A stretch of 64,000 nt of DNA, from NCBI GenBank assembly GCA_016946835.1, contig JACVTC010000109.1, forward strand, positions 147,501-211,500, written 5' to 3'. The position numbers were made by a program, and so were the translations under genes. The notes under the pieces were generated by a model, which saw nothing but the letters and a program-made list of their open reading frames with translations, searched no databases and was not told the DNA's origin. The stretch is from Neocallimastix lanati (nom. inval.). Taxonomy: Eukaryota > Neocallimastigomycota > Neocallimastigomycetes > Neocallimastigales > Neocallimastigaceae. This document shows, piece after piece, positions 14,984 through 26,405 of this stretch (positions within the stretch are counted from its first letter, which is position 1; the number at the start of each line of letters is the position of its first letter).

Positions 14984-16398
14984 ATGGAGAAAAATCAAGA
15001 AAATGAAATAAGCAAAACTAATAGGAAAAGAACAAATTATTTTAAACAGAAAATGTACATTTAATCTTTCATTCAAAAGGAAAGAAAATTCAAAAAAAAT
15101 ATAAATAAAGTGAATATAACACATTAAATAAATGTCCATCTTTCATTATTTGTAACAATGAAAGTCAAATCTTAGAATATGATGATTCAGATAATCATCC
15201 TGAAAGTAAATTTGAAGCAGCTAAATCAATTGTAAAAAATAAAATTAAACATGAAATTTCAAATAGTTCAATTATTTTTAATGTAAATATAAAATGAAAA
15301 TATGTCGAAATTTCTCATTGTATGGGTCTTATATGTCCTGAATATAATTAAATTAAATCCCAAGTAACAAGAAGTAGAAGAAAGCAGCTACCTCCTGATA
15401 TAATAACATTTTATGAAATTCTCAATGAATCAAAATATTGTAAAACAAAAAAGGATGATATTCAAAAATCATGAATTAATTGTTTTTTAATCTCAATTCT
15501 AAGCAGAATTATTTTTTTAAGATAAACATATTTTTGAGGATGGCACATTTTATATTGCTCCTATATTTAGTTATCAAATATTCATAACTAGAACCTATGT
15601 TATAGAATTAATTTGTTTTTACATTACTTCCTTTTCTATATTAAAAAATAAAAAGCATACAACTTATAAAATATTATTTGAAGAAATAAATAAAAATTCT
15701 AGTAAATATAACAGTATTGAAATTACACCAAAAATATTTCATTTTGATTTTGAAAAAGCCATATCTAATGTTGCCAAAATTTTTTTCTTAATGTATGTAT
15801 ATATTAAATATAGTTTATGACATTTTAAAAGAGCATTAGAAATTCAAAAAAATGAATTATATGGTAATAAAGTTGAAAAAATAAAAGACTTATATATTTA
15901 TTAAAAAAATATTTCGAATTTTCCTTTTATTAACCCTGAATTTATATACGATACTTATAGTAAAATAAAAAGAGAGTGCCAAGAACATAATTATGTTCAA
16001 TTTTTGGAATTTGTAGAATATTTTAAAAAACCTATTTAATTAGCTATGAAACTGAAAATTGGAATTATTTTGATAATATTGAGTATTTTACAAAAAATGC
16101 TTCAGAATCCTTTTATAAATACTTAAAAAAATTATTTACAAAAAAAAAAACAAACTTTTTTTCGATTATTATTAGAATTGCAAGAAGAAGAATACAAAAA
16201 TTACATTGATTATGAAAGGAGAACTGCTGGAATTTTGAAAAAAAATTAATACAGATTGAGGAAATCAAAGCTTTAGTTAAATATTACAAAAAATATAGAA
16301 ATTCTATTAAAAAAAAAAAGAATGTGTTAGAAATGATTTCATTGAATTATGGTTGAAATGTTTAAATGATTTAAATATTAGAATCATTAATTTATAAT
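14984..16398 (+). pseudogene. Decayed MULE transposase, inverted sister of the copy at 12061-13497
   Basis: Reading from the ATG at 14984, segments in several frames match the intact transposase from end to end. Examples are the FEDGTFY and ISILKNKK-type block near 15536-15660, FHFDFEKAISN near 15740, HFKRALE near 15820, ISNFPFINPEFIYD near 15910, and KNASESFYKYLK near 16096. The ATG, zinc-finger region and C-terminal RNDFIELW-like end are recognisable. Many stops and small indels interrupt it (for example TAA codons near 15115 and 15345), so it is not translatable. It retains Glu at the third catalytic position, where the open copy has Lys. It is divergently oriented from the open copy. Plain DNA-transposon fossil. 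Confidence 0.88.
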
Positions 16399-16985
16399 AA
16401 ATTATTAAGAAATGAAAGAAAATTGACCAAATGAATTCTATCGTACATAATTATAATTTATTAATAGTTTAAAAAGAGAATACAATACTGATTAAAATAT
16501 TTTTAATATTTATTAGAATAGGTTAGCTTAAGAACATTAAATATATTTTTATAATTAAAATATTGTTTTTGTAAAATTATTTTAACAAAATATAAAAATA
16601 TACTGTTATAATTAAAAATTATTTTATTATTTTTTCTTTACAAAATATTAAAATATATCTTTATAATTAAATATATTATTATAATTAAATATTATTAATA
16701 ATTATTTTATTACTATTTTACAAAATATTAAAATATATCTTTAATTAAGTATTATTATCATTAAATATTATTAATAATTATTTTATTACTATTTTACAAA
16801 ATATTAAAATATATCTTTAATTAAGTATTATTATAATTATAATCAATGAATATTATTTTTAAAATTAATATTAAAATATTATTGACTATTTAATAAATAT
16901 TATGAAAAAAGTTTTAAAAATATACCTTGAACTTTTATTTATTTATTTATTTATTCACCAACATCTTACCTTTTTTTCACAAATA
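16399..16985. repeat. AT-rich tandem repeat downstream of the decayed MULE
   Basis: A unit of about 76-80 bp starting CAAAATATTAAAATATATCT repeats at 16641, 16721 and 16797, with weaker copies from about 16560. The same words (AACAAAAAATATTAAAATATATC) occur inside the TIR elements at 28247-28865 and 32177-32572. This links those short elements to the MULE family. Confidence 0.75.
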
Positions 16986-16989
16986 ACTA

Positions 16990-17490
16990 TTTCAGTTTCA
17001 GACATTCTCCAGAAATTCCAACTAATATTGAAGTTCCCAGAGCCTAAGAACTTGTTAACAACTTTGCAGAACGTACAAAAGAATTAAAGGAAAATATTAA
17101 ATTGGCAATTAAAAAACAAAAAATAAAGAAAAAAGCCAACAACCATCATATGGAACCACCTGAATTTAAAAGCGTTAAAGTTTGGATCAATTGTTCACCT
17201 ATAATTAAAAATGGTAGCAAAAAGCTCAAACCTATTAAACTTGAATTATTCAAGGTTATTAGCAAAATATCTCTAACGTCCCAAACTTGATTTACCCAAA
17301 AATCTTAGAATACATCCTGTTATACACGTTTCGGAACTAGATTCATATTATGAATATAATTTTGAAAGAAACCAAAAACTGCCACCAATTACTATTAATA
17401 ATGAAGAAGAAGAATATGAAGTAGAACAAATCCTAGACGAAGGAAATCATTGTGGAAAAATAAAGCACTTTAATAAATTTTTAAATTCTT
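16990..17490 (+). mobile_element. Ty3/gypsy (chromovirus-like) fossil: integrase C-terminal region with chromodomain-like tail
   Basis: Translations in this stretch show the hallmarks of the end of a gypsy polyprotein. There is a Lys-rich helix, a KVWIN-type GPY/F segment near 17185, DLPKNLRIHPVIHVSELDSY near 17300, and an acidic ITINNEEEEYEVEQILDEG stretch near 17390-17450 typical of the chromodomain start. Only this terminal piece remains; no reverse transcriptase or LTR is adjacent. It is broken (a few breaks), of old to intermediate age. Confidence 0.75.
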
Positions 17491-17996
17491 AAGATCTTAA
17501 AATTAAATCAAAATTATAGTAAGATATTATATTTTATATTAAATCTTACATATATAATAATGGTTTTATATATTTAAAACTTATATTACAGTATTGATAA
17601 TAAATCTTATTTATATTTTTATAATAATAATGAAATTTTGTATTAATAATACTTTTTTTTATTAATTAAAAATTTATATATTGCGGTTTAGTTTTATTAT
17701 AAAAATTCTATATCAAAAATGTTATTTTTTACATTAAAAATAATTTATTTCATTAAAAACTTTTATATTGGAATAACATTTTCATAATTATAATCAATTA
17801 AATCTATTTGTATTAATAATATTTTTGATAAAATTTTCTAAAAATATATATAAAAATAATAATAACAATTTATTAATACTAAAAATGAATTTTATCTACA
17901 TGATATTAATTGAAAATTTATATTATTACCAAAAGAAAGTATAAATAATTGAAAAATTATTAAAATATTTTAAAAGACAAAAATCAATTAATAAAA

Positions 17997-18028
<32 letters not shown>

Positions 18029-18539
18029 AAAAATAAATAATAAATAAATAAATAAATAATAAAAATAAATAAATAATAAATAAATAAATAAATAAATAAA
18101 TAATAAAAATAAATAATAAAAATAAATAAATAAATAAATAAAAACTTAAATTTCGTGAATTTATTACTATTTTTTATAAATACATTCATTGAACCTTAAC
18201 ATTTTTATGGAGGAAATATTGGGGAATTATATAGAAATAGTAGTAAATAATACATAATATATTTTCTTATAAACTTTTTATTTAATTTTTTCAATTAAGA
18301 TAATCGCTATTTTATATACCTTTTTGACGCTTATTTGGAATAATTAAAATAAGTTTACTTTTATTAGTAAAATAATATTATTATCTTACTTTGAATTCTG
18401 AGTTTACCTTAATCCAGTTGAGTTTAAGGCAATTTACTATTCCACTGAAAATAGTTAGAATGTCTGTAGTGGACGAGCTGCTTGTTTTTAAAAACACATA
18501 CTACCTCTTATGCTTTTATATATATTGGAAAGTTTCATA
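17491..18539. other. Intergenic, no gene seen
   Basis: AT sequence with a (TAAA)n/(AAATAAT)n block at 17990-18145. A slightly more complex stretch at 18380-18500 (AATCCAGTTGAGTTTAAGG) has no recognisable coding content. Confidence 0.6.
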
Positions 18540-18835
18540 AAACTTATTTGAATAAAATAATTTTAAATAAAACAAAATTTTAATAATTTTATATGTTTAA
18601 ATATATTATATTATAATTATATAATATTTATAATACATTTTCCTATAAGTGAATCATAAATTTATGTAATTTTATTACATTAATTAATTATTATATAATT
18701 AATTATTAAAGATTTTATTAAATCTTTACAATAGGAATGATATATTATAATATAATCATGAAAAAATATAAATGCATGTAAATTTCATTATTTAAATCGA
18801 TGTATTAGAAATTGACTATTATATAGTTAATATAT
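18540..18835. mobile_element. LTR fragments (family B), head-to-head
   Basis: 18640-18730 matches, in reverse orientation, the beginning of the family-B LTR seen at 39453, ending AAATCTTTACA at 18730. Directly after it 18731-18835 matches the middle of the same LTR in forward orientation (ATATAATCATGAAAAAATATAAAT). The juxtaposition implies rearrangement after insertion. Fragmentary fossil. Confidence 0.6.
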
Positions 18836-19087
18836 TATTAATGTATATACTAATAATATTTATGGCTTATATATAATGTGTTATTGAGCTAGTACATAAT
18901 ATATAAATTAAATTGAAGAACGTAATACTTTTGATAAATTAACTTGTTATATAATAGTTTAAATAAATAAAATTTCAAAAAATAATACAATAAATATATA
19001 TTAAAAAAATAATAATAATAATAATAAAAATAATTAATAAAAAAAAATTTATTTATGTTAATTAAAATTTTGTCAAAATTTAAAATA

Positions 19088-19120
<33 letters not shown>

Positions 19121-19123
19121 AAA

Positions 19124-20575
19124 ATGAGCAGTTTTTCTTTATTCTTATATTTATTAGTTAATACTCTCTGTGTATTTTCAGGAACTGTTTACAGAGTCAC
19201 CGGTATTAAATCTAATTCCGCCATAAGTATTAGAAATGGTGCTGGAACTAATTATGGAATTGTCGGAATTGTCGGTTCTTTAAAATATAAGGACTTAATT
19301 TATGCTATCTCCGTCTCTAATGGATGGGCTAAGTTCTATAAAGGTTATGTGAGTACTACTTATTTAAAAGAGGTTACCGATCTGGTGAAATACGAAACAA
19401 ATACTTTTCTCAATTGCAGAATAGGTCCTTCTACTAAATACACTATCGTAAAAACTTTAAATGAAGGTACTGTTGTTAATTATTATGGAAGAGATCCAAC
19501 AAATAAAGAATGGACTGTCACTGATAATGGTTATTGTAAAGATTTAATAAATCTTTAATACATTAGCTTAATTTTTCGTACAATTTAATGTATATGAATT
19601 TTTAATATAAAATTTATTGAAATAAAATTTATTAATTATTTTTTAAATTGAAAATATTTTTTAATTAGTTTAGTTAACTTAGTTTAGTTTTAAATAGTTA
19701 AATATTAATTTAGGAATAATCTTAAATAGTTAATATTTATAAAAATAGTTTTCAATATTAAATATATAATTAAAATTATTATAAGTATTAAAATAATAAA
19801 TAAAATAAAGAGTTTAAAAAATTAATTTTAGTTTTAGTAAATTAATAAATAATAAAAATTATTAATTAAAAAATCTTTTGTTTATAAATAAATAGTTTTA
19901 TATATATTATTAAATAACATCGTATATTAATAATGTAATAAGAAAAAATATAAATACATGTAATTTTTCTCAATTTAATCGATGTATTAGTTATTAACTA
20001 TTTTACAATTAATAACATAAAAGAAATTTATAATTAATAAAAAGAATTTAATAATAAAAGAATTTACTTATTTGTTTAAATTGTAAAGTGTTTTTTATTG
20101 TTATAATCTGTTTTAATTGACTGATTCATTATAGTTATGCTATTGCTATTTATTTGAATAAATACAATCCTACTTCTACATTTTTTAGTACTAAATCTGA
20201 AAAACTCATGAAAGCTGAAGCTGCTTCTGATTATGCTAGAACAAAGGCTCTATCTAGTTCTTTTGGTTATTGTCTAAAATATGCTGATGATGCTTTACAA
20301 TATGGAGGTGGTTTTAATTACACTAGAAAGAATAGTGCCTGTCAAATGCATACTGATGGAGTTCTTAAAAATCTTGTTTCACTTTGCAATCTGGAAAACC
20401 AAACCCATTAAAGAAAGGAGATATTGCTATTAATGAATGTACTAGCCAAGATCTGTATGGATATATTCAAATTTTTGATGGTACTAACTGGTATTCGGAT
20501 TGCAAACAAGAAACTGAATTTGAAAATGTTGATATGTCAAGTTTTTTATTTAGAAAAACGGATTATAACAATTAA
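19124..20575 (+). pseudogene. Secreted SH3b-domain/cysteine-amidase-like protein gene, interrupted by a solo LTR
   Basis: The start is the ATG at 19124, after a 29-nt poly-A run. It gives a clear signal peptide (MSSFSLFLYLLVNTLCVFSG). Two bacterial-type SH3 (SH3b) repeats follow: one around IRNGAGTNYGIVG to GYVSTTYLK, the second around LNCRIGPSTKYTIVKTLNEG. The right-hand part (from about 20139) has a KALSSSFGYCLKYADDAL segment with a Cys in a helical context, then KKGDIAINE and IQIFDGTNWYSD. This layout resembles bacterial NlpC/P60- or CHAP-type peptidoglycan amidases. Such genes in gut fungi are usually taken as acquired from rumen bacteria; that origin is inference here. The gene is split by the solo LTR at 19535-20133 and is broken (about two breaks in all), so it is treated as a fossil. 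Base composition is visibly less AT-rich than the flanks. Confidence 0.75.
19535..20133 (+). mobile_element. Solo LTR, family A, with 5-bp target duplication GTTAT
   Basis: 599-bp LTR starting TGTAAAGATTTAATAAATC and ending GATTCATTATA. It is flanked by GTTAT at 19530-19534 and 20134-20138, the 5-bp duplication typical of LTR-element integrase. Near-identical LTRs lie at 23569-24196 and, reversed, at 23158-24420 and 34880-35445. It contains the family-wide core AAGAAAAAATATAAATACAT near 19942. It inserted inside the SH3b gene. Confidence 0.93.
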
Positions 20576-20579
20576 AAAA

Positions 20580-21213
20580 GAAAAAAAAAATACTAAAAAG
20601 ATTTACTTTTGTAAAAAATATCTTTTTATTATAAACACTTATTGACAATTTGAATTTTATTATTTATAATATAATAATTTAATAAGAATTTCGTACTTGA
20701 AAATCTTCTTTTAAATCGGTCGAAAAGAACTTCTTGTCAAGCTTTTTTGGTGGTTGGTTTTAGCTAATTGATATTCGTTATGAAAAGATAAAATTTCTAA
20801 TTAGGATAACTAGGTAAACAATACATGTAATTATAATTTTTAAACTTTAGATAAAAAGCTAATTTAAATAATTTTCCTACAATTAAATAGTTAAAACCAT
20901 TAATCATTTTTTTTAATTAATATTCATTATAAAATTGAAAAGATTATTATATTATAACTTAATTAAATTTTCTTATAAATGAATTAAAATATTTTATATA
21001 ATATTAAAAACTTATAAAAATTAATTAAATATTCTTATAAATTATTAAAAATAATTAATATTATTAAAAATTATTATTAAACTTTAACAAAAACTAGTTC
21101 AATTTAATTAAATAATATGATTAAATTTTTATTTTAAAAATAAATAAATATTATTATTAAAATTTTATTTCAAAAATAATTAATTAATATTATTAAAATT
21201 TTATTTTAAAAAA
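20580..21213. other. Intergenic between SH3b gene and copia element
   Basis: No gene seen. Slightly mixed sequence at 20690-20830, then AATTAAT-rich sequence with loose repeats of TTAAAATTTTATTTYAAAAATA near 21120-21210. Confidence 0.6.
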
Positions 21214-21364
21214 ATAATTGGTAGAAACAAAATATTACTCAATCAAAATTATTAATCTTATATTTCATCCAATTATAAATCTAGATTATAATATATTATA
21301 AATTTAATTTATAAATATAAAAAGAACTTAGAAATGAAAAATTTTTCAATGCAATAATTCTAAT

Positions 21365-22097
21365 TATAAAGATATGATCAATATCTTTAGTACATTAATT
21401 AATTTGTTTTGTACATTAAATTATTTAATGTAATTCACGTTTACAAAATAATGCTAATGCATTAAATTATGTAAAATATATTAATTTATGAAATTAATTG
21501 ATTTATGAAAATTAATAATAAATTTATATTTTATATAATATATAAATTTAAAAAATATAAAATTAATTTTTAAATAACCTAAAATTTAGTAATAAAATAT
21601 TTTAATAATTTTAGTTAAGTTTAATTTTACTTTAGTTTAATAATCATAAAAATTAAATAGTAATATATAATTAATAGTATTAATAATAAAAGAATAATAA
21701 ATAAATAATAAATAAGAACTTATTCAATTTGAGTCAAAACAAATTGAATAAAAAGCTTATTGAATTAGTTTTAGTTTTTTATAACTTTATTTAATTTTAG
21801 ATTAGTTTTTGTTTATTTTATATTGAATATATGTTTAAATAAATAGAAATAGTATATTATAATATAATTAAGAAAAAATATAAATACATGTAAAATTATA
21901 CTATTAAAAAAAATGTAGTTGTTATTAACTATTTTGCAGTTAATAACTAATAAAAAGAATTTTTATAATAAAGTGATTAATAAAAGAATTTTTTTTAATA
22001 AAATAAATTTCATTAGAGTATTATTATTGATAGTGTTGTTTTTGTTGTTTTTTTGTTTTTTCGTAATTGTAACCTGCTCCATATGGAACATTTTACA
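21365..22097 (+). mobile_element. Solo LTR, family B, nested in the copia 5' LTR (target duplication CTAAT)
   Basis: 733-bp LTR starting TATAAAGATATGATC and ending GGAACATTTTACA. It is flanked by CTAAT at 21360-21364 and 22098-22102. The host LTR sequence resumes exactly after the second CTAAT. The closest relative in the window is 39453-40184 (same end AGAACATTTTACA, 732 bp). Confidence 0.9.
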
Positions 22098-22539
22098 CTA
22101 ATACCAATAAATCATTATAATTAAAAAGAATATTATTTTAATAAAACTTTTATTCCTGTATATTATCCTTTTTAAAGGATTTCTAACTTCAAAAGATTAA
22201 GAGTCTCAATAGTGAAGCGACATACCAAAAGTTAAATTAAAATATAAACAATAAATAGAAACATATATGCAATATATATATATATATATTAACCTTTTTT
22301 TCTTCTCTTTATCCGCTTTAACATCAACAAATAAGTAATGCTATTTAAATATAATACAAAACTTGAAGTACAAATATCAAAATAATCAGACGAAGTTAAT
22401 AAAACAAAATTCGAATCATAAATAACGTAAAATTATCAAACAAATTAACAACTATAGTCAACAATTTCACAGATCAAATATAATAGACAAATAGACTTAA
22501 AAAAAAATTAATACAATAATAGTCAACCAATAATTCCTA

Positions 22540-23072
22540 TCTAATTTATATGTATTACTATTTATTTATAAATAAAATATTTATTAATAATTTTATTAAA
22601 TAATAATTAACTAAAATTAAACAATAATTAATTAAATAAACTTTCAACTTATTTACAATAATAATTAAATTCAATAAGAACTCATTTATTATCTATTTAT
22701 TATATAAATATTATTAATACTAATGTTTATATATTTGCAATTCAAAACTATTTTTATAAACTATTTATATTAATTTTAACTATTTAAAACTATTCGGAAA
22801 TTAATTTTAAAGTATTTTAAATTAACTAAACTAAATTAAGTTAAATATAATAATTAAATTAAATAAACTAGACAAAATTAACTAATTTAAATAAAATTAT
22901 TTAAATTAAATTTATTATCCAAAATTATTTACATAATAATTTTTCCTTTTGAAAAGTTCAGATAAATTTATAATTAATTTTCATATATATGTAAAGCATA
23001 AATTTATTTAATTTTATTACATTAATTAAGTATTATATAATTAATTATTAAAGATTTTATTAAATCTTTACA
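22540..23072 (-). mobile_element. Truncated family-B LTR (reverse orientation) inside the copia element
   Basis: From about 22540 to 23072 the sequence matches the reverse complement of the first three quarters of the LTR at 39453, ending AAATCTTTACA. The other end is missing and no target duplication could be found. It therefore looks truncated, perhaps by the deletion that removed the gag region. Confidence 0.7.
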
Positions 23073-23157
23073 TATATTATAAATACCATATCCTAGTATT
23101 ATTTTTTTCTATATTTGAACTTAATACAGAAACCTATGCTCGATGGAAAAGTAATAT

Positions 23158-24420
23158 TGTAATCAATACGTCGATTAAAACAGATTATATCAATAAAAAA
23201 ACATTACACACTTTAAACATATAAAAATAAGTAAATTCTTTTATTAATAAATTCTTTTATTAATTACAAATTTCTTTTATGTTATTAACTGTAAAATAGT
23301 TAATAACTAATACATCAATTTAATTGAGAAATATTTCATGTATTTATATTTTTTCTTATTACATTATTAATATATGATGTTATTTAATAATATATATAAA
23401 GCTATTTATTTATAAAAAAAAAGGATTTTTAATTAATAATTTTTTTATTTATTAATTTACTAAAACTAAAATTAATTTATTAAATTATTTATTTTATTTA
23501 TTATTTTAATACTTATAATAATTTTAATTATATATTTAATATTAAAAAACTATTTTTATTAATATTAATGTAAAGATTTAATAAATCTTTAATACATTAA
23601 ATAGCTTAATTTTTCGTACAATTAATTTATTTAATGTATATGAATTATTTTTTTAATATAAAATTTATTGAAATAAAATTTAATTATTTTTTTTAAATTG
23701 GAAATATTTTTTAATTAGTTTAGGTAATTTAGTTTAGTTTTAAATAGTTAAATATTAATTTAGGAATAATCTTAAATAGTTAATATTTATAAAAATAGTT
23801 TTTCAAAATTAAATATATAATTAAAATTATTATAAGTATTAAAATAATAAATAAAATAAAGAGTTTAAAAAATTAATTTTAGTTTTAGTAAATTAATAAA
23901 TAATAAAAATTATTAATTAAAAAAAATCTTTTGTTTATAAATAAATAGTTTTATATATATTATTAAATAACATCATATATTAATATTGTAATAAGAAAAA
24001 ATATAAATGCATGTAATTTTTCTTAATTAAATCGATGTATTAGTTATTAACTATTTTACAGTTAATAACATAAAAGAAGTTTATAATTAATAAAAGAATT
24101 TATTAATAAAAGAAATTACTTTAATTTTATTTGTTTAAATTGTAGTGTTTTTTTTTATTGTTATAATCTGTTTTTTTTATTGACGGATTCATTACAATTA
24201 ACTATTTAAGATTATTCTTAAATTAATATTTAACTATTTAAAACTAAACTAGGCTAACTAAACTAATTAATTAAATTAAAAAAATATTTTCAATTTAAAA
24301 AAATAATTAAATTTTATTTCAATAAATTTTGTATTTAAAAAATTTTTATATATATTAAATAAATTAATTGTACGAAAAATTAAACTATTTAATGTATTAA
24401 ATATTTATTAAATCTTTACA
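23158..24420 (-). mobile_element. Solo LTR, family A, reverse orientation, itself interrupted (target duplication AATAT)
   Basis: Starts TGTAATCAATACGTC at 23158 and ends AAATCTTTACA at 24420, flanked by AATAT at 23153-23157 and 24421-24425. It is split by the forward family-A LTR at 23569-24196. Without that insert it is about 630 bp, the family-A length. Confidence 0.9.
23569..24196 (+). mobile_element. Solo LTR, family A, nested inside the reverse family-A LTR (target duplication ATTAA)
   Basis: 628 bp, starts TGTAAAGATTTAATAAATC, ends GACGGATTCATTACA, flanked by ATTAA at 23564-23568 and 24197-24201. It is the youngest layer of this stack by nesting order. Confidence 0.93.
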
Positions 24421-26141
24421 AATATGTTATATCTTTTAACCATCAACGACCTAGTAGATTATATAACACATGAAAAATTAAAAAAACTACGCAAAAGAGA
24501 TATAAATTAAAATCTATCTAGTTACATTCAAGATCAATTCGACGATTCCATCATATACGACCAAGAGACAAAGGAAAATGATATCAACAATGATATCACT
24601 GTAAAATGGATAATCTTAATCAGTCTTGGGGAAATACTTGAATTAAAATCTATTAATCAAGAATTAAATAATATGAAAATGTTAGACGTGTATGAATCTG
24701 TTGAAACAGTACCTAACAATAAATGTGGTTTCATTAAAGTGAGAATTTATATATAAAAGAAATCATAAAGGAGAAATCGTAATAAGAAAATCCGGATTGG
24801 TAACAAAAGGCTACATACAACAGAAAGGAATTGACTTTTACGAAACCTTCTCCCCCACCTTAAGAATGGACTTAAATAAAAATTTTACAGCACTTGCAGC
24901 ACAAAATGAATTCAATATACATCAAATTGATGTTAATGCAGCATATTTCAATGCTCATTTAAAAGAGAAAGTATTCATGAATCCTCCCAAAGGACGTTCT
25001 GATTATGGAAAATATTATTGGAGACTTAACAAGGCCATTTATGGTCTTAAACAAATGGCAAGGAGTGGAACGAGGAATTAAATAAATACCTTCTGGGTAT
25101 TGGTTTTTATAGACTAAAAAGTAAACCATGTTTGTATTTGAATACAAGTAGAAATACCACATCATGCGTACTGGCAATCTACGTTTACGATATTCTTCTA
25201 ACAGGTAAAGATAATATAATTGAAAATATCAAGGTGCTAATCAAGAAAAAATTTAGAATAAAGGATGTAGGAAATGTTAATTTCATTATAGGGATAAAAT
25301 TTATGAAACACTTTGATGGATATTTCATTGAATAAACAAGATGTTTGCAAGAAATCTTAAGGAAGTTCAAAATGACTAATGCAACTCCTTCAAGAAATGT
25401 AACACCAATAGATAATGAAGAGCTCAGAAAGATGAAAGTGGATCAAACCAAATACAGTAGAGCTATTGGAAATTTACTGTATTTAAGTATATGTAACCGT
25501 CCAGATATAACATATACAGTTTCAAAAGCCGCTTGAAAATCAAAGGATCCAAACTTGGAAGACTTGCAAAATGTTCTCAAGATATTAAGGTATTTAAAAG
25601 GGACTATTGGATAAGACATAAATTTCTCGAGGAATTCAAAGATAAAATCTTTTTCCGATTCAGGTGATCTGAAGATCGACAACCAGATTTATAATAACTA
25701 TTGGAAATTCACCTATGAGTTGGTGCTCCAAGCTCCAACATTGCATCTCAATCTCTACGGCCGAGTCTGAGTACTACAGCCTTAGTGAATGCGGTAAACA
25801 TTACATATGGTATTTAAATCTTCTTAACAAGTTAAATTTCAAAATAAACAACATCGAAATAACTATTGATAATAAGGCAGCCATCCATAATGCCGAAAAC
25901 CAAACTATTAATCCAAGAACAAAACATGTAGACGTTAATAAGAAGTTGAAAAATAAAACTAAAGTATATAAGATCACAACTTAATCCTTCAGACGGATTT
26001 ACTAAATACCTTAACAATACAACTATGGATGAGGTTCAGAAATTTGCTATTAATAATAATAACCAACAATAATATAAAGTTAATATTATAGTCAATTATA
26101 ACTTTAAACTAATTAAATCAGAATTTATAATTGAGGGAGAA

Positions 26142-26400
26142 TGTTAGAAACAAAATATTACTTAATCAAAATTATTGGTCTTATATTTCATCCAATAATA
26201 AATCTATATTATAATATATTATAAATTTAATATATAAATATAAAAAGAACTTAGAAAAAGAACTTAGAAAAAGAACTTAGAAAAAGAAAATTTTTCTACG
26301 CAATAAAAATAATGCAAATAAATCATAATTAAAAAGAACATTTTTTAATAAAGCTTTTATTCGTATGTATTATTGTTTTAATGGATTTCGGACTTCAAAA
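26142..26400 (+). mobile_element. 3' LTR of the copia element
   Basis: Starts TGTTAGAAACAAAATATTAC after the purine tract and ends GGACTTCA(AAA). It contains three tandem copies of AAAAAGAACTTAG near 26245-26285 where the 5' LTR has one. Confidence 0.85.
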
Positions 26401-26405
26401 ATAAT

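Larger units (their letters stand above)
21219..26400 (+). mobile_element. Ty1/copia LTR retrotransposon fossil, heavily overwritten by nested LTRs
   Basis: The 5' LTR begins TGGTAGAAACAAAATATTAC at 21219 and ends at about 22194, with another LTR inserted in it. The 3' LTR is at 26142-26400 (TGTTAGAAACAAAATATTAC...). The flanking duplication ATAAT (21214-21218, 26401-26405) is perfect if the LTR is taken to end at 26400. A purine-rich tract (TTGAGGGAGAA) precedes the 3' LTR. GATTAAGAGTCTCAA directly follows the 5' LTR and is a candidate primer-binding region. Reverse transcriptase (KGYIQQKGIDFYETFSPTLR, IHQIDVNAAYFNAHL) lies near 24797-25080 and RNase H (SISTAESEYYSLSECGKH, TIDNKAAIHNAEN) near 25715-25980. 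Gag, protease and integrase are not recognisable. Broken, several breaks. The two LTRs differ visibly, so it is old relative to the LTRs inside it. Confidence 0.9.

Noticed and set aside
16902-17290. Two short plus-strand ORFs as host genes
   Set aside because: Their readable parts belong to the gypsy integrase-end fossil; the 5' part is (TTTA)n translation.
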